The position numbers and the translations under genes are program-made. A DNA stretch of 64,000 nt from a virus. Within the stretch, counting starts at the first letter, position 1, and the number at the start of each line of letters is the position of its first letter. The DNA lies in the IMG/VR virus record IMGVR_UViG_3300021368_000007, positions 1 to 64,000 of that record; one strand, written 5' to 3'. The notes under the pieces are model-generated. The model was not told the origin of the DNA, made no database searches, and saw only the letters and a list, made by a program, of their open reading frames with translations. Of the stretch, positions 12,941 through 22,048 are shown one piece after another.

Positions 12941-13876
12941 TCAGGTGTCCTCTTCTTCTTCGTCCTCTACTTTAAACATTTCAATATCAAAATCTGGGAA
13001 GATATCTTCAATCCTCATATCTTTAATAATCTGTCTAACGTCTTTTCTGACAGCTCTTGGTGAAACAACACGTTGTCTAGCATAGATCAGTTTGTTGATC
13101 ATTCTGCTATTGAGGAAGTCAGATGATGCGTCATCATCATAAGTAGTCCATTGATCAGCATCATCGGGATCCATGAATGCAGGTGGATTCTCTACATCTT
13201 CATATAGTTTTCTATAGTTCTTAGGATCGATTGGGAATGTATTCTCGTAAATAGTTTTCATAAAGTCCAGAGGAGTATCAAATACATCTGGATTAGGAAT
13301 ATCAATTGATCTGATTTTTGCTCTCCATGCAATCCATTGATCCTTTTCTCCCTCATAGCTGTCACTTACATCAGGAAGAACTCGCCAGTCACATGCACTA
13401 AGCATTCTTCTCTTTTCAGCAATTCTTTTCAACCACTTTGCCTCAAAGAATGAGTGTTGTTCTTCGAGAGTGTCAAGTTTCTTCTTAGTAAGAGTTGCCT
13501 TTTGAACAGTTTCAATCGCAAAAATAGCACAGGCTACGTCATATACTACCTTAGCTTGTTCTGCTGTGCCACCTTTAAATGTATAATCATTCCAATAAAG
13601 AGATTCAGAAGCAAAATCATACTTCTGTCTCTTTCTCTGTGCATACCAAGTTCCATCACTAAAGTAACAGAACAACTCTAGTTGATCTTCTTCAGTATGC
13701 CAGAATGCATCAATAGTTTCATAGAACTTCGCTTTCAACTCGTCGCTGAAACTAATTTTTGCCAGCGATTCCTTTGCCTCAAGACTTGCTTGATTAGCAG
13801 GTGCCATGAGTCCATTATTGTTAACCAGATCTATTTGCAAGATCGGTTTACGTGTTGGTGGTGGAGTTGTTGTCAT
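12941..13876 (-). CDS. Tail-fibre-assembly-chaperone-like protein (311 aa)
   Basis: Residues about 160-200 contain RRMLSACDWRVLPDVSDSYE followed by DQWIAWRAKIRSI, the (L-x-x-x-DW-x-x-L-PD...W-x-x-YR-x-x-LR) signature of caudovirus tail-fibre assembly proteins. The Pro-rich N-terminus (TTTPPPTRKPILQ) and acidic C-terminus are extra. It is larger than a simple chaperone (about 150-200 aa), so it may be a fusion or a structural protein with this domain. Its position immediately before tail-fibre genes, between two oxygenases, fits a role in fibre assembly. Confidence 0.55.
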   Translation of the reverse strand: MTTTPPPTRKPILQIDLVNNNGLMAPANQASLEAKESLAKISFSDELKAKFYETIDAFWHTEEDQLELFCYFSDGTWYAQRKRQKYDFASESLYWNDYTFKGGTAEQAKVVYDVACAIFAIETVQKATLTKKKLDTLEEQHSFFEAKWLKRIAEKRRMLSACDWRVLPDVSDSYEGEKDQWIAWRAKIRSIDIPNPDVFDTPLDFMKTIYENTFPIDPKNYRKLYEDVENPPAFMDPDDADQWTTYDDDASSDFLNSRMINKLIYARQRVVSPRAVRKDVRQIIKDMRIEDIFPDFDIEMFKVEDEEEEDT

Positions 13877-14598
13877 AATAGGTGCGTCTTAACATACCAT
13901 CCCGTCAAAATATATTTATGACCATTAAGAAGGGTATTTCCTTTGTGTACATGTGTCATCCCTGCAGGGAAGAAAACTACAGTACCAGCAGTCGGATTGA
14001 TTCTTCTACGCTGATACATAAACTCAGTTTCACCACCATCTTCGGGTGGAATATCATTAAGATAGATCATCCAAGTAACTTCTCTCTGTGAATGTGATGC
14101 AGCAGAGTTTTCATAGTGCCACTGATGATATCCACCCATAGGTCCTGTCTTCTGCATTTTAACATCAGAAGACATCATAGGTACATTTTTGAGTTGTCCA
14201 AACTCAGTGACATAATGCAAAAGGCAGGACTTCAGAAATTGATTTACTTGATAAGTCAATCCATCATTGCAATAGTTGGTCAGAACAGACTGGTCTCTTC
14301 TATTCAGGTTGTTTTTATATTGAATATGACCTTCTGATTTGTATTGTTCAAATCCCGTCATATTTGTGGGACCAAACTCATCTTCAATTTTAGAAAAATC
14401 TTCTGCGTGATCATCAGGAGCAAACTCACCACCCTGATCATATAGATGGTCAAACCATCGCATAGCATTTTCACAGAAATGCCTTGGGACGAAATCTTGC
14501 CAAACACCAATAAAGTCTGTACATTCAAACTTTGTGACCTTTGGATCTCTCATCAATTCAAGGGGACGCCACTCTTGGACTTTTTTTGATGTAGACAT
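13873..14598 (-). CDS. 2OG-Fe(II) dioxygenase-like protein (241 aa)
   Basis: Has the jelly-roll core of 2OG-Fe(II) oxygenases: QWHYENSA (H161-x-E163, so Glu in place of the usual Asp), GGETEFMY, AGTVVFFPAGMTHVHKG (distal His 216/218) and a final strand with YILTGWYVK in which the 2OG-binding residue would be K rather than R. It may therefore be an active variant or a divergent enzyme. The 3' end overlaps the next gene by ATGA. It is the first gene after the big tail-collar protein. Substrate unknown. Confidence 0.7.
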   Translation of the reverse strand: MSTSKKVQEWRPLELMRDPKVTKFECTDFIGVWQDFVPRHFCENAMRWFDHLYDQGGEFAPDDHAEDFSKIEDEFGPTNMTGFEQYKSEGHIQYKNNLNRRDQSVLTNYCNDGLTYQVNQFLKSCLLHYVTEFGQLKNVPMMSSDVKMQKTGPMGGYHQWHYENSAASHSQREVTWMIYLNDIPPEDGGETEFMYQRRRINPTAGTVVFFPAGMTHVHKGNTLLNGHKYILTGWYVKTHLL

Positions 14599-14608
14599 GC
14601 TTTAAAAC

Positions 14609-17600
14609 TCAGTATGCTTTAATTATATATTTCATTTTGTGGAAGGGGGTTACGATAGGAACTTTTCTTTGTGGATCCATCTTTGCCTGAGGTACAGGTT
14701 TAGTAGAATTATTCCAAGAGAACGTTGCAGGATTCAATTCAAGTTGAACATCTGATTGGTTGAATGTTATCTGACATGTATTGCCAAAAGTTGCCAATCC
14801 ATTTCTATATGCAGATCCTTGGGCATTAACATTACCATAAGAGAAATCCTGGTTTGGATCAAGAACTGGATCGAGACCTAGCAAGTGAGAGTGTGTCTTG
14901 AGTGTACCAGGGTTTTCATAGTTTGTAATTCTACCTCTGCCCTCTTCCGAATCAATAACACCTGCATCAGTTTCATTCTGAAGTCCAGGTTGGAAATGAT
15001 CTGCTTTATTACCCTCAAGTAGTGAATCAAGTGCAGAAGTAGGAGAACCCCAATAGTTTCCAAATGATTGTGTAACATTACCACTATTAGGCAAGAAATC
15101 TCCAGCGTCAGTGAATCCACCAGTTCTACTAACTTGCTGGTCAAAATCAGTATAGCTCCATCCAACTCCCATTGAGATGTTTTCCCAGTATCCATCATCA
15201 AATGCATCTGATTTATCGTCATCTTGGTTGTTAGCACTTCCCGATCCCGAAACTGCACCCTGACGACCAGTTTTATAGTATGCAGGAACACCCCATGGAA
15301 TGACTGGATCACCATCAGGATCTGCAGTTTCAGATGTAACGAAAGCGTGTTCGTGTGGTGGTACACGAACAGGAACAGACGAAAGATCGTTCATAGTGGC
15401 GACAACCGCACCAGTGATGTTAAAGTCAACATCAGCAGTTAGCTGATCAGTTCCTGTTGTTCTAGGAGTTCCAAGAGTGAAATACTCAGAATCTACACCT
15501 GTAGTTTGTCCAGCAGGAGCAATAACTTGCTCTAGTGGATTAGCACCAGCAACATCAACATCATCAACATACCACCATCCACCAGTAGAACCAGGAAGTT
15601 CATAAGATCCACCAGCACTAGTTACAGGAACAAACGCCGAGGATCCTCTGTTAGCATCAACGATACCTCTACCAACCATTCTAACACCACGATAGTCTGG
15701 AAGATTAAAGTTTCCTGAATATGTTTTGGTTGCTGTAACATATGTCGCAGTACCACCATATTGGGTGCCGATTGCATCAAACAACCAAGGATAATCTGCT
15801 GCTGCTACTGATTGACCCTTACATTCCAGGAATCCAGGATATCTATCTTCTAAAGTGCCATATCCATAGTTACCATCGTCTACAACAGTTTCTTTTGGAA
15901 CAGGGATAACTGTACCAATTGAATAACCATCAAACTTAGGTTGTCTATAGTAATCTTTAGCATCATTTGGATCTTCTCCTGCTGCTGTCCAACCTGCCTC
16001 ATCGAAGGAAGCATTCTTCTCAGTATACCACACTCCAAGATATGCTGGGGGAATTGGTTTCACAGCATAATTAACAGATCTTAAGTTAAAAGGGGTTGCA
16101 TCACCAAATGTAATAGTAGTTCTGGTTTGATGAGACAATCCAATAACAGGTTCTACATCAGCATTTCCAGGTTGTTGTAGAATAATTGTAATAAGAACTG
16201 GATCTCCAGTATAATCTGGTTGAACTGTAACGCCACCAGTTTGAGTTGCAGATACAGCAGGTGCTCCATTGATAGAGAATAAAACATCTCCTACATTTTC
16301 TCCTGTAGCAAATCCAAACTCATTATATGCTAGTGGTGCAGTAGCACTAATTGTAATCGGTTGATTAAAATCTGTCAATCCAATAGGTCCGACAAGACTA
16401 GATCCGCCAGGAGTTCTATTCAATACTTCATTAATAGGTGTAAATGATGGAGTAGTGTCAGGTGCTGCCCAGTTAGTAATTGTCCATGGAAAAATGTCTC
16501 TATCGCCAACACTAATTGCCATTTTTACTTCACCATTAAATCCATTAATTGGATCATTAATAGTAGTAGCTCCATCCATAACCAGGCGAATTCTATCACC
16601 ATTTTGTACAGTTACATTACCAAACTGACCAGGAGAACCATCGTTTTTAATAATTCTAGGATTAGTAGCAGTTGTTTCTGAAGTTCTCAGGTTTACAGGA
16701 ACTGAAATGCCATCAGTAAGACCAGCAATCAATGCATCTTGGTTACTATTAGCAGCAGAACCTGATTGAACTGTAGATACGTAGTTTGTTCCTCCTGGTT
16801 GTTGCTCAATCAAATCTTGGAACGTAAAAACATCTGGTAGTTCATCAATATCATCACCAGTAATTACTCTCCAAGATCCATTATTGGCATTATCTCCAAT
16901 TGTAATACCATAGTCTTCTGTAAGGTTTCCAACACCACCTGTCTCTGCTCTCAACTGAACATACTGACCATTATTTACCTGAAGATTATCTCCCCATCCA
17001 CTAAGGATATTATTAAATACAGCATCACCCTGAGAATTAGTGAATGTAGTATTGAAATTAGAAACAGCAGCTTCTACATTAGTAGGAACACTAATGGTAG
17101 CAGTAGTATTCAAACCATTAATTTGAACAATATCACTATACACATATTGGAAATTCAATGGTGCATCATTATACGTACCAAAGTTGGGATCGGGAAATGG
17201 TGTGTTAACTGGAACTGCACCAGTTTTTACCACCCATTCAGCACTGCCACTACCAATAACTACATCAATTCTATGACTAGTGACTGCTACAGTAGGAGAT
17301 TTTAACCTTAACTGAATCTGATCATTATTTGATACTGTTAAATTGCTGCTATTAGTAAGCCAAGAACCCCAAGCATTGTAACCAGATCCATTATAAACTC
17401 TAAGTCTAAATCCCCAAGCAGCACTAGTCTGATCAAGAGTATTAGATGAAACTAGTAGTGGTGCTTGAGTAGTACTGTCTAGACCAGTAATAGTTACAAC
17501 TTGCTCTCCTGCTCTTAGTGCAGGGGGATCACCTTGTTCCCCTGTATATGCAACACCATTATCAGGATCTGCAGTTGCTGCAAATGTATACAATTCATCT

Positions 17601-17806
17601 AGATCTGCAGGATCTACATTCTGAAAACCAAATGGATCGGGAGCAAAGTCTTCTAACTTCGTCTCAATAATCCAGAAGACAGTAAGTTCACCAATATCAA
17701 TACGTACCTGTTCAATGGTATCAAATCCAGGAGGTGCTTCATACCTAAACTGGACTGATTGACCATCAGCAACATATAACGGATTGGCACTATACGAATA
17801 GGTCAT
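14609..17806 (-). CDS. Tail fibre/virion protein with phage tail collar domain (1065 aa)
   Basis: A large virion protein, probably part of a tail fibre or adhesin. Residues about 640-740 contain DRYPGFLECKGQSVAAADYP, AIGTQYGG, NFNLPDYRGVRMVGRG, the phage tail collar domain found in T4 gp12 and many fibre tips. The preceding 600 residues are several beta-rich repeats separated by T/N-rich linkers; the C-terminal 200 residues carry many HSH/HVH-like loops seen in trimeric metal-binding fibre tips. A late promoter (AATAAATA) lies 28 bp upstream of the ATG. Confidence 0.75.
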   Translation of the reverse strand: MTYSYSANPLYVADGQSVQFRYEAPPGFDTIEQVRIDIGELTVFWIIETKLEDFAPDPFGFQNVDPADLDELYTFAATADPDNGVAYTGEQGDPPALRAGEQVVTITGLDSTTQAPLLVSSNTLDQTSAAWGFRLRVYNGSGYNAWGSWLTNSSNLTVSNNDQIQLRLKSPTVAVTSHRIDVVIGSGSAEWVVKTGAVPVNTPFPDPNFGTYNDAPLNFQYVYSDIVQINGLNTTATISVPTNVEAAVSNFNTTFTNSQGDAVFNNILSGWGDNLQVNNGQYVQLRAETGGVGNLTEDYGITIGDNANNGSWRVITGDDIDELPDVFTFQDLIEQQPGGTNYVSTVQSGSAANSNQDALIAGLTDGISVPVNLRTSETTATNPRIIKNDGSPGQFGNVTVQNGDRIRLVMDGATTINDPINGFNGEVKMAISVGDRDIFPWTITNWAAPDTTPSFTPINEVLNRTPGGSSLVGPIGLTDFNQPITISATAPLAYNEFGFATGENVGDVLFSINGAPAVSATQTGGVTVQPDYTGDPVLITIILQQPGNADVEPVIGLSHQTRTTITFGDATPFNLRSVNYAVKPIPPAYLGVWYTEKNASFDEAGWTAAGEDPNDAKDYYRQPKFDGYSIGTVIPVPKETVVDDGNYGYGTLEDRYPGFLECKGQSVAAADYPWLFDAIGTQYGGTATYVTATKTYSGNFNLPDYRGVRMVGRGIVDANRGSSAFVPVTSAGGSYELPGSTGGWWYVDDVDVAGANPLEQVIAPAGQTTGVDSEYFTLGTPRTTGTDQLTADVDFNITGAVVATMNDLSSVPVRVPPHEHAFVTSETADPDGDPVIPWGVPAYYKTGRQGAVSGSGSANNQDDDKSDAFDDGYWENISMGVGWSYTDFDQQVSRTGGFTDAGDFLPNSGNVTQSFGNYWGSPTSALDSLLEGNKADHFQPGLQNETDAGVIDSEEGRGRITNYENPGTLKTHSHLLGLDPVLDPNQDFSYGNVNAQGSAYRNGLATFGNTCQITFNQSDVQLELNPATFSWNNSTKPVPQAKMDPQRKVPIVTPFHKMKYIIKAY

Positions 17807-17834
17807 CTAAATCTGATACTTTGTCCCGTACTGG

Positions 17835-17842
17835 TATTTATT
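17835..17842 (-). promoter_or_regulatory. T4-type late promoter
   Basis: AATAAATA on the minus strand, 28 bp upstream of the tail-collar protein ATG (17806). It fits the late-promoter consensus (TATAAATA) at 7 of 8 positions and would be recognised by the phage late sigma factor with gp33. Confidence 0.6.
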
Positions 17843-19604
17843 ATATTTGTCTGAGGTTCTTCCAATTAGACTCGATGTCTGGATCGGCATTATCAAAACG
17901 AACTTTAATAGGTCTGTTTGATTTGATTTCAGCAGCAACATCGATATCTTCAATGGTAATAGGATCACTCAAAACATCATCAGTGTCTGGTGCCACAACT
18001 TGATCTTCGGGCACTACTCCTCTACTATCTTCAATAGCAATATTATCAGGCAATTCATCAACATTGACATCAATAGTCGCAGCTTGTGAAGTGTTTCCAC
18101 CTCCACCTTGAGCAGAAAGAGTCATATTAATTTCAAATGGTCCATGTAGTCCCCATGGAATGTTTGCTGTCACATTATTTGTAATAGAACCACCACTCGA
18201 ATCAGAATTAGTTCCAGGTAAAGAAACACTTTGAGAAACAGTCGTTGGATTGCCATTAGAAGGATTTCTCATCGTGTAAACAATAGTTCCGATTACACCA
18301 CTTGTAGCATATCGATATGTAACTGGAATGACAAGATTAGATTCCCAATTGATAGTGCTGGGAGCAGTATAACTTATCTGTGGTATTTGATTGACAACAA
18401 TAGTTACTGAGTCACTATCATTACCACCAAGACCACTAGCATTTATAGTATATGTTGTGGTGGTAGATGGAGATACATTTTTACTGGAAGCTAGCAAAAC
18501 AGCACCAATACCTTGATTGATTGATGCTGATGATGCATCGCCAGTTGTACTCCAGGTTAATGTTGCATTGGCACCTGCAGTGACAGGATTAGGATTTGCA
18601 GAGATAGTTACATTTACTGGTTGATATACAGTAACAGTTACACTTTCTGAGTCATTACCTGCTAGTCCTTGTGCGGTTAAAGTATATGATTTAGTTGAAG
18701 TTGGAGCGACAGTTGTAGAACCACTCGCAGAAACAGAACCGACACCCTGGTTAATAGATCGCGATGTCGAATCAACTACAGTCCAACTCAAAGTAACACT
18801 TTGATTTCCGTTGTTAATAACAGTTGTTGGATTTGCACTGAAATTAGTAATTTCTGCTACTGATAAACTATAACTAAGTACCGCTTCGCCCTGTCCATTA
18901 TTAGTACCTTGACTTGACAGACTCATTTTGTTTCCATTATAGCGAGAACTGCCGCCTCCGCCGCCACCTCCGCCGTTGTTACAATCAGTGCCAGAACCGC
19001 CACCACCACCTCCAGAGTGACCGCCACCACCACCTCCACCGCCGCCGCCGTCTCCGCCGCCTTTGTTGGATCCAGCATCACCATTATCAGCATTAATGCT
19101 AGAATTGTTAGTCCAACCTCCACCATTGCCTCCATTACCACCAGGGCGTTGAGCACCACCACAAGAGAAGGATCCTCCTCCGCCGCCTCCGCCGCCTCCT
19201 GCAATAGCAACTAGGTTACCGCCCAAGTAAAATGTAGATGCGGCACCACCACCAGCGCCACACCCAGACCATCCACTAGCGCCATCATCACCACCTTTAC
19301 CACCATCACCATTTCCATTAACACTTCCACCATTACCACCAATAGCAGCACCAGATCCACCAGGACCATTGGCACCTTGAGTTCCTGCTCTTAATGAGTA
19401 ACTTCTATCACTATTTGAACCATTAATAGAAAATTGTCCTCTTCTGCCACTACCAGCAGATCCTCCAGGTCCGCCAGAGTCAAATCCTCCAGCTCCTCCT
19501 TTAGCACCTTTAAGTGTTAAAACAATATTTGTAGCGCCGCCAGGGATAGTGCCGTTTTTGACACCACCCAAAGGAGAAGAGACAGATACGTTTGAAGTTG
19601 CCAT
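17841..19604 (-). CDS. Glycine-rich, Ig-like-repeat tail adhesin, paralogue 1 (587 aa)
   Basis: The N-terminal third (about 30-240) is extremely glycine-rich, like the polyglycine II host-recognition tips of T4-family gp38 adhesins. The middle has at least two Ig/PKD-like repeats (ISANPNPVTAGANATLTWST, then SINQGIGAV...SPSTTTTYTINASGLGG). The last 50 residues (PEDQVVAPDTDDVLSDPITI, RPIKVRFDNADPDIESNW) are shared with two other proteins at 19604 and 22044. No signal peptide. Likely a modular fibre tip or adhesin; the conserved C-terminus may be a common attachment or assembly module. Confidence 0.65.
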   Translation of the reverse strand: MATSNVSVSSPLGGVKNGTIPGGATNIVLTLKGAKGGAGGFDSGGPGGSAGSGRRGQFSINGSNSDRSYSLRAGTQGANGPGGSGAAIGGNGGSVNGNGDGGKGGDDGASGWSGCGAGGGAASTFYLGGNLVAIAGGGGGGGGGSFSCGGAQRPGGNGGNGGGWTNNSSINADNGDAGSNKGGGDGGGGGGGGGGHSGGGGGGSGTDCNNGGGGGGGGSSRYNGNKMSLSSQGTNNGQGEAVLSYSLSVAEITNFSANPTTVINNGNQSVTLSWTVVDSTSRSINQGVGSVSASGSTTVAPTSTKSYTLTAQGLAGNDSESVTVTVYQPVNVTISANPNPVTAGANATLTWSTTGDASSASINQGIGAVLLASSKNVSPSTTTTYTINASGLGGNDSDSVTIVVNQIPQISYTAPSTINWESNLVIPVTYRYATSGVIGTIVYTMRNPSNGNPTTVSQSVSLPGTNSDSSGGSITNNVTANIPWGLHGPFEINMTLSAQGGGGNTSQAATIDVNVDELPDNIAIEDSRGVVPEDQVVAPDTDDVLSDPITIEDIDVAAEIKSNRPIKVRFDNADPDIESNWKNLRQI

Positions 19605-21511
19605 TAGATTTGCCTTATGTTTTTCCAGCTTGATGCTTGATCAGGGGGATCATCATCAAAACGAATTTGAATAGGTCGATTTGCTTTGATCTCTACAGGA
19701 ATATCTATACCAGTAACTTCAATAGGATCACTTAGTACATCCTCTTCATCTGGCGATTCAACCTGATCTTCAGGTATTGCTCCCCTACTATCTGGAATAT
19801 TCATGGTATCTGGCATTGTGTCGATGATAACAGGAATCGTCCCGACCTGATTTACATTACCACCAGAACCATTTGCTGCAACAACAACATCAATCTCATA
19901 TGGTCCGAAATCACCCCAAGGAATATCTGTTGTTAAATCTTGTGTTATCTGCCCTGATTGATCTGCTGTAGCATTTGTAGATCCATTAACAACCAGAGTG
20001 TCTGTTGAACCATCAAGATATCTTGCCGTGTAAGTAGCACTTACTAGAGTATTTGCATAATCAGTTGTGGTGTCTAAAGTAAAAGTATCCCCATAGTCAA
20101 TTTGTGTAGGAATCTCAACACTTAATGTTGGTATTTGATAAACTTGAACTATAACATTGTCAGTATCACTACCACCAGGACCACTAGCAGATAGTGTATA
20201 AGTTGTAGTAGTGCTAGGACTTACCGACTGAGTATCTGTAAGAGAGACAGAACCAATTCCTTGATTGATTGATGCTGTATTAGCACTTCCACTAACTTGC
20301 CAATCTAAATTTACACTTTGACCAATAATAATAGCTGTGGTATCTGGTTGACCACCTGCACTCAATGCAGCTACAACAGGTGCGTAAACATCTACATTAA
20401 TTGATGATGTATCTGTTGCTGATCCAGCATATGCAGTGAGAGTAATTGGTGCATCAATCTGCTCACCAGAAGAAGCACTAGGAGTCCAAGTATATGATAG
20501 TGTATCACCAGGAGAAAATGTCACACTAGCAGAAGCACCATTTGTTCCAAAAGGACCACCCAATGTAGCACTAACAAAATCAATTATATTAAATGTAAAT
20601 GTAAATGATGCTGGATTGCCACCAATAATTAGTGATGGGCTACTACTAGAGAAAGAAGTAATTTCTGGTTGTAGAGCAGTCCATTGTACATTAACATATC
20701 CATTACCACTAGTACCATTACTAGCAGTAAGACCATAGTTAGTTACTAAAGTAACAATACTATTATTATATCTAGAAATAGAAGATTGATTATACGCTTT
20801 TGAAGTACCAAGGGCAGATCCACCGCCGCCACCAGTACCACCATTTGATCCACGACTGACGCCACTTAATCCACCAGATAATGAACTAATCGCACCTGTT
20901 TGAAACTGACTAGTATTAGCTCCATTACCATCACCAGGAGCGCCGCCTCCGCCTCCACCGCCGCCAGAGACAACAGCTATGCTCCCACTTACATAAACTA
21001 CAGTAGCAGCACCACCGCCGCCTCCAGCGCCAGCATTTTTGTTCCTATAACATGTTCGTGGACAAAACCAACGATATCCACCTTCTGCACATCCATTATT
21101 AGGTGCGTTGGTGTATCCACCAGAACATGGTGGACTATCTGTACAACTATATCCTGGAGCAACAGGACATGTACATATATTAGCAGTATATGTACAGTTA
21201 TAAGCTTCTACCCAGACTCCACTTGCTCCACTGCCACCATCACCATTTCCATTAACACTTCCACCTCCTCCAAAAGAAGCTCCACTACCACCATTACCTC
21301 CCTTTGTTCCAGGTCTAAGATTTAATGATCTTTGTACAAAATTTCCACCAATTAGAAATTTTCCTCTACGAGAAAGACCACGAGATCCACCACCATTTCC
21401 ACCTACACCACCTCTACCACCTATAAGATCAATATAGATATCCCTGGCATTATCAGGAATAGTTAGGTTCTGGCTTGATGAGTATGTTTGATTGTAAGCG
21501 GTTGTAGACAT
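19604..21511 (-). CDS. Glycine-rich, Ig-like-repeat tail adhesin, paralogue 2 (635 aa)
   Basis: Same layout as its neighbour: a glycine-rich N-terminal domain (GGRGGVGGNGGGSRG, with a Cys-rich insert TYTANICTCPVAPGYSCTD that could be disulfide-bonded), Ig-like repeats (SINQGIGSVSLTDTQSVSPS) and the shared C-terminus (RPIQIRFDDDPPDQASSWKN), though more diverged. The neighbours' start and stop codons overlap. Likely a second variant adhesin on the same fibre. The glycine-rich part differs in detail, as expected for receptor-binding tips under selection. Confidence 0.65.
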   Translation of the reverse strand: MSTTAYNQTYSSSQNLTIPDNARDIYIDLIGGRGGVGGNGGGSRGLSRRGKFLIGGNFVQRSLNLRPGTKGGNGGSGASFGGGGSVNGNGDGGSGASGVWVEAYNCTYTANICTCPVAPGYSCTDSPPCSGGYTNAPNNGCAEGGYRWFCPRTCYRNKNAGAGGGGGAATVVYVSGSIAVVSGGGGGGGGAPGDGNGANTSQFQTGAISSLSGGLSGVSRGSNGGTGGGGGSALGTSKAYNQSSISRYNNSIVTLVTNYGLTASNGTSGNGYVNVQWTALQPEITSFSSSSPSLIIGGNPASFTFTFNIIDFVSATLGGPFGTNGASASVTFSPGDTLSYTWTPSASSGEQIDAPITLTAYAGSATDTSSINVDVYAPVVAALSAGGQPDTTAIIIGQSVNLDWQVSGSANTASINQGIGSVSLTDTQSVSPSTTTTYTLSASGPGGSDTDNVIVQVYQIPTLSVEIPTQIDYGDTFTLDTTTDYANTLVSATYTARYLDGSTDTLVVNGSTNATADQSGQITQDLTTDIPWGDFGPYEIDVVVAANGSGGNVNQVGTIPVIIDTMPDTMNIPDSRGAIPEDQVESPDEEDVLSDPIEVTGIDIPVEIKANRPIQIRFDDDPPDQASSWKNIRQI

Positions 21512-21514
21512 GAA

Positions 21515-21838
21515 TTATTTTCCTAACTCATCCATTGCTTGATTCATAATTTCTTTTTGAAGAACAATATCTTCTTGTACCAAAAGACCCAAAAGATCCC
21601 ACAAGATAGTGGTTTCATCTCTATCCATTCTTATCAAAATACTTTTAAGTTCTTCTTGGATAAAATTTTTAACCTTTTCTGCATCCTCGGTTTGAAAAGT
21701 ATTACACATCATTTCCCAAGTGTTACTAGTCAAATGATAGACTCTTCTTTGAAGCATTTCATATTCACCTTCCACGAGAGGACCAGTACCAATAGGATGT
21801 GCCTCTCGGTATTCTTTGATTAGTTCGTCAATATTCAT
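21515..21838 (-). CDS. Hypothetical protein (107 aa)
   Basis: Starts MNIDELIKEYREAHPIGTGP and is helical throughout (NFIQEELKSILIRMDRDETT). An ATG at 21850 is also possible (MVINMNI) but overlaps the previous stop. It lies between adhesin genes and is small and soluble, so it could be a chaperone for the adhesin trio; this is inference from position only. No family recognised. Confidence 0.55.
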   Translation of the reverse strand: MNIDELIKEYREAHPIGTGPLVEGEYEMLQRRVYHLTSNTWEMMCNTFQTEDAEKVKNFIQEELKSILIRMDRDETTILWDLLGLLVQEDIVLQKEIMNQAMDELGK

Positions 21839-21843
21839 GTTAA

Positions 21844-22017
21844 TTACCATTTAGGAGGATCAGCAGGACATTTCATAAAAGGTACTAAAACCTTTGCAGG
21901 CATAAAACACCCACACAATTTACATTGTTTAGTTGCTTGATTAAAATTTTCACATTGAATACAAATTTTCATTTTATTAACAGCTTCCTGCTTCATGCGA
22001 GTAAACCTGTTTTCCAT
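21844..22017 (-). CDS. Zinc-ribbon-like small protein (57 aa)
   Basis: Starts MENRFTRMKQEAVNKM and contains KICIQCENFNQATKQCKLCG CFMP, i.e. C-x2-C...C-x2-C, a zinc-ribbon-like arrangement, then a fourth region KCPADPPKW. Proteins like this occur in many T4-like marine phages with unknown function. The frame opens upstream at a GTG (22029), but the ATG at 22017 leaves a sensible leader after the late promoter at 22041-22048. Confidence 0.65.
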   Translation of the reverse strand: MENRFTRMKQEAVNKMKICIQCENFNQATKQCKLCGCFMPAKVLVPFMKCPADPPKW

Positions 22018-22040
22018 AAAACTTATCACATAATTTTAAA

Positions 22041-22048
22041 TATTTATG
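22041..22048 (-). promoter_or_regulatory. T4-type late promoter
   Basis: CATAAATA on the minus strand, 24 bp before the ATG at 22017, overlapping the last codons of the vWA-like adhesin gene. Matches the late-promoter consensus at 7 of 8 positions. Confidence 0.6.

Noticed and set aside
13913-13920. CATAAATA late-promoter match
   Set aside because: Inside the 2OG oxygenase coding sequence (HKYI codons); could be an internal promoter but could equally be coincidence.
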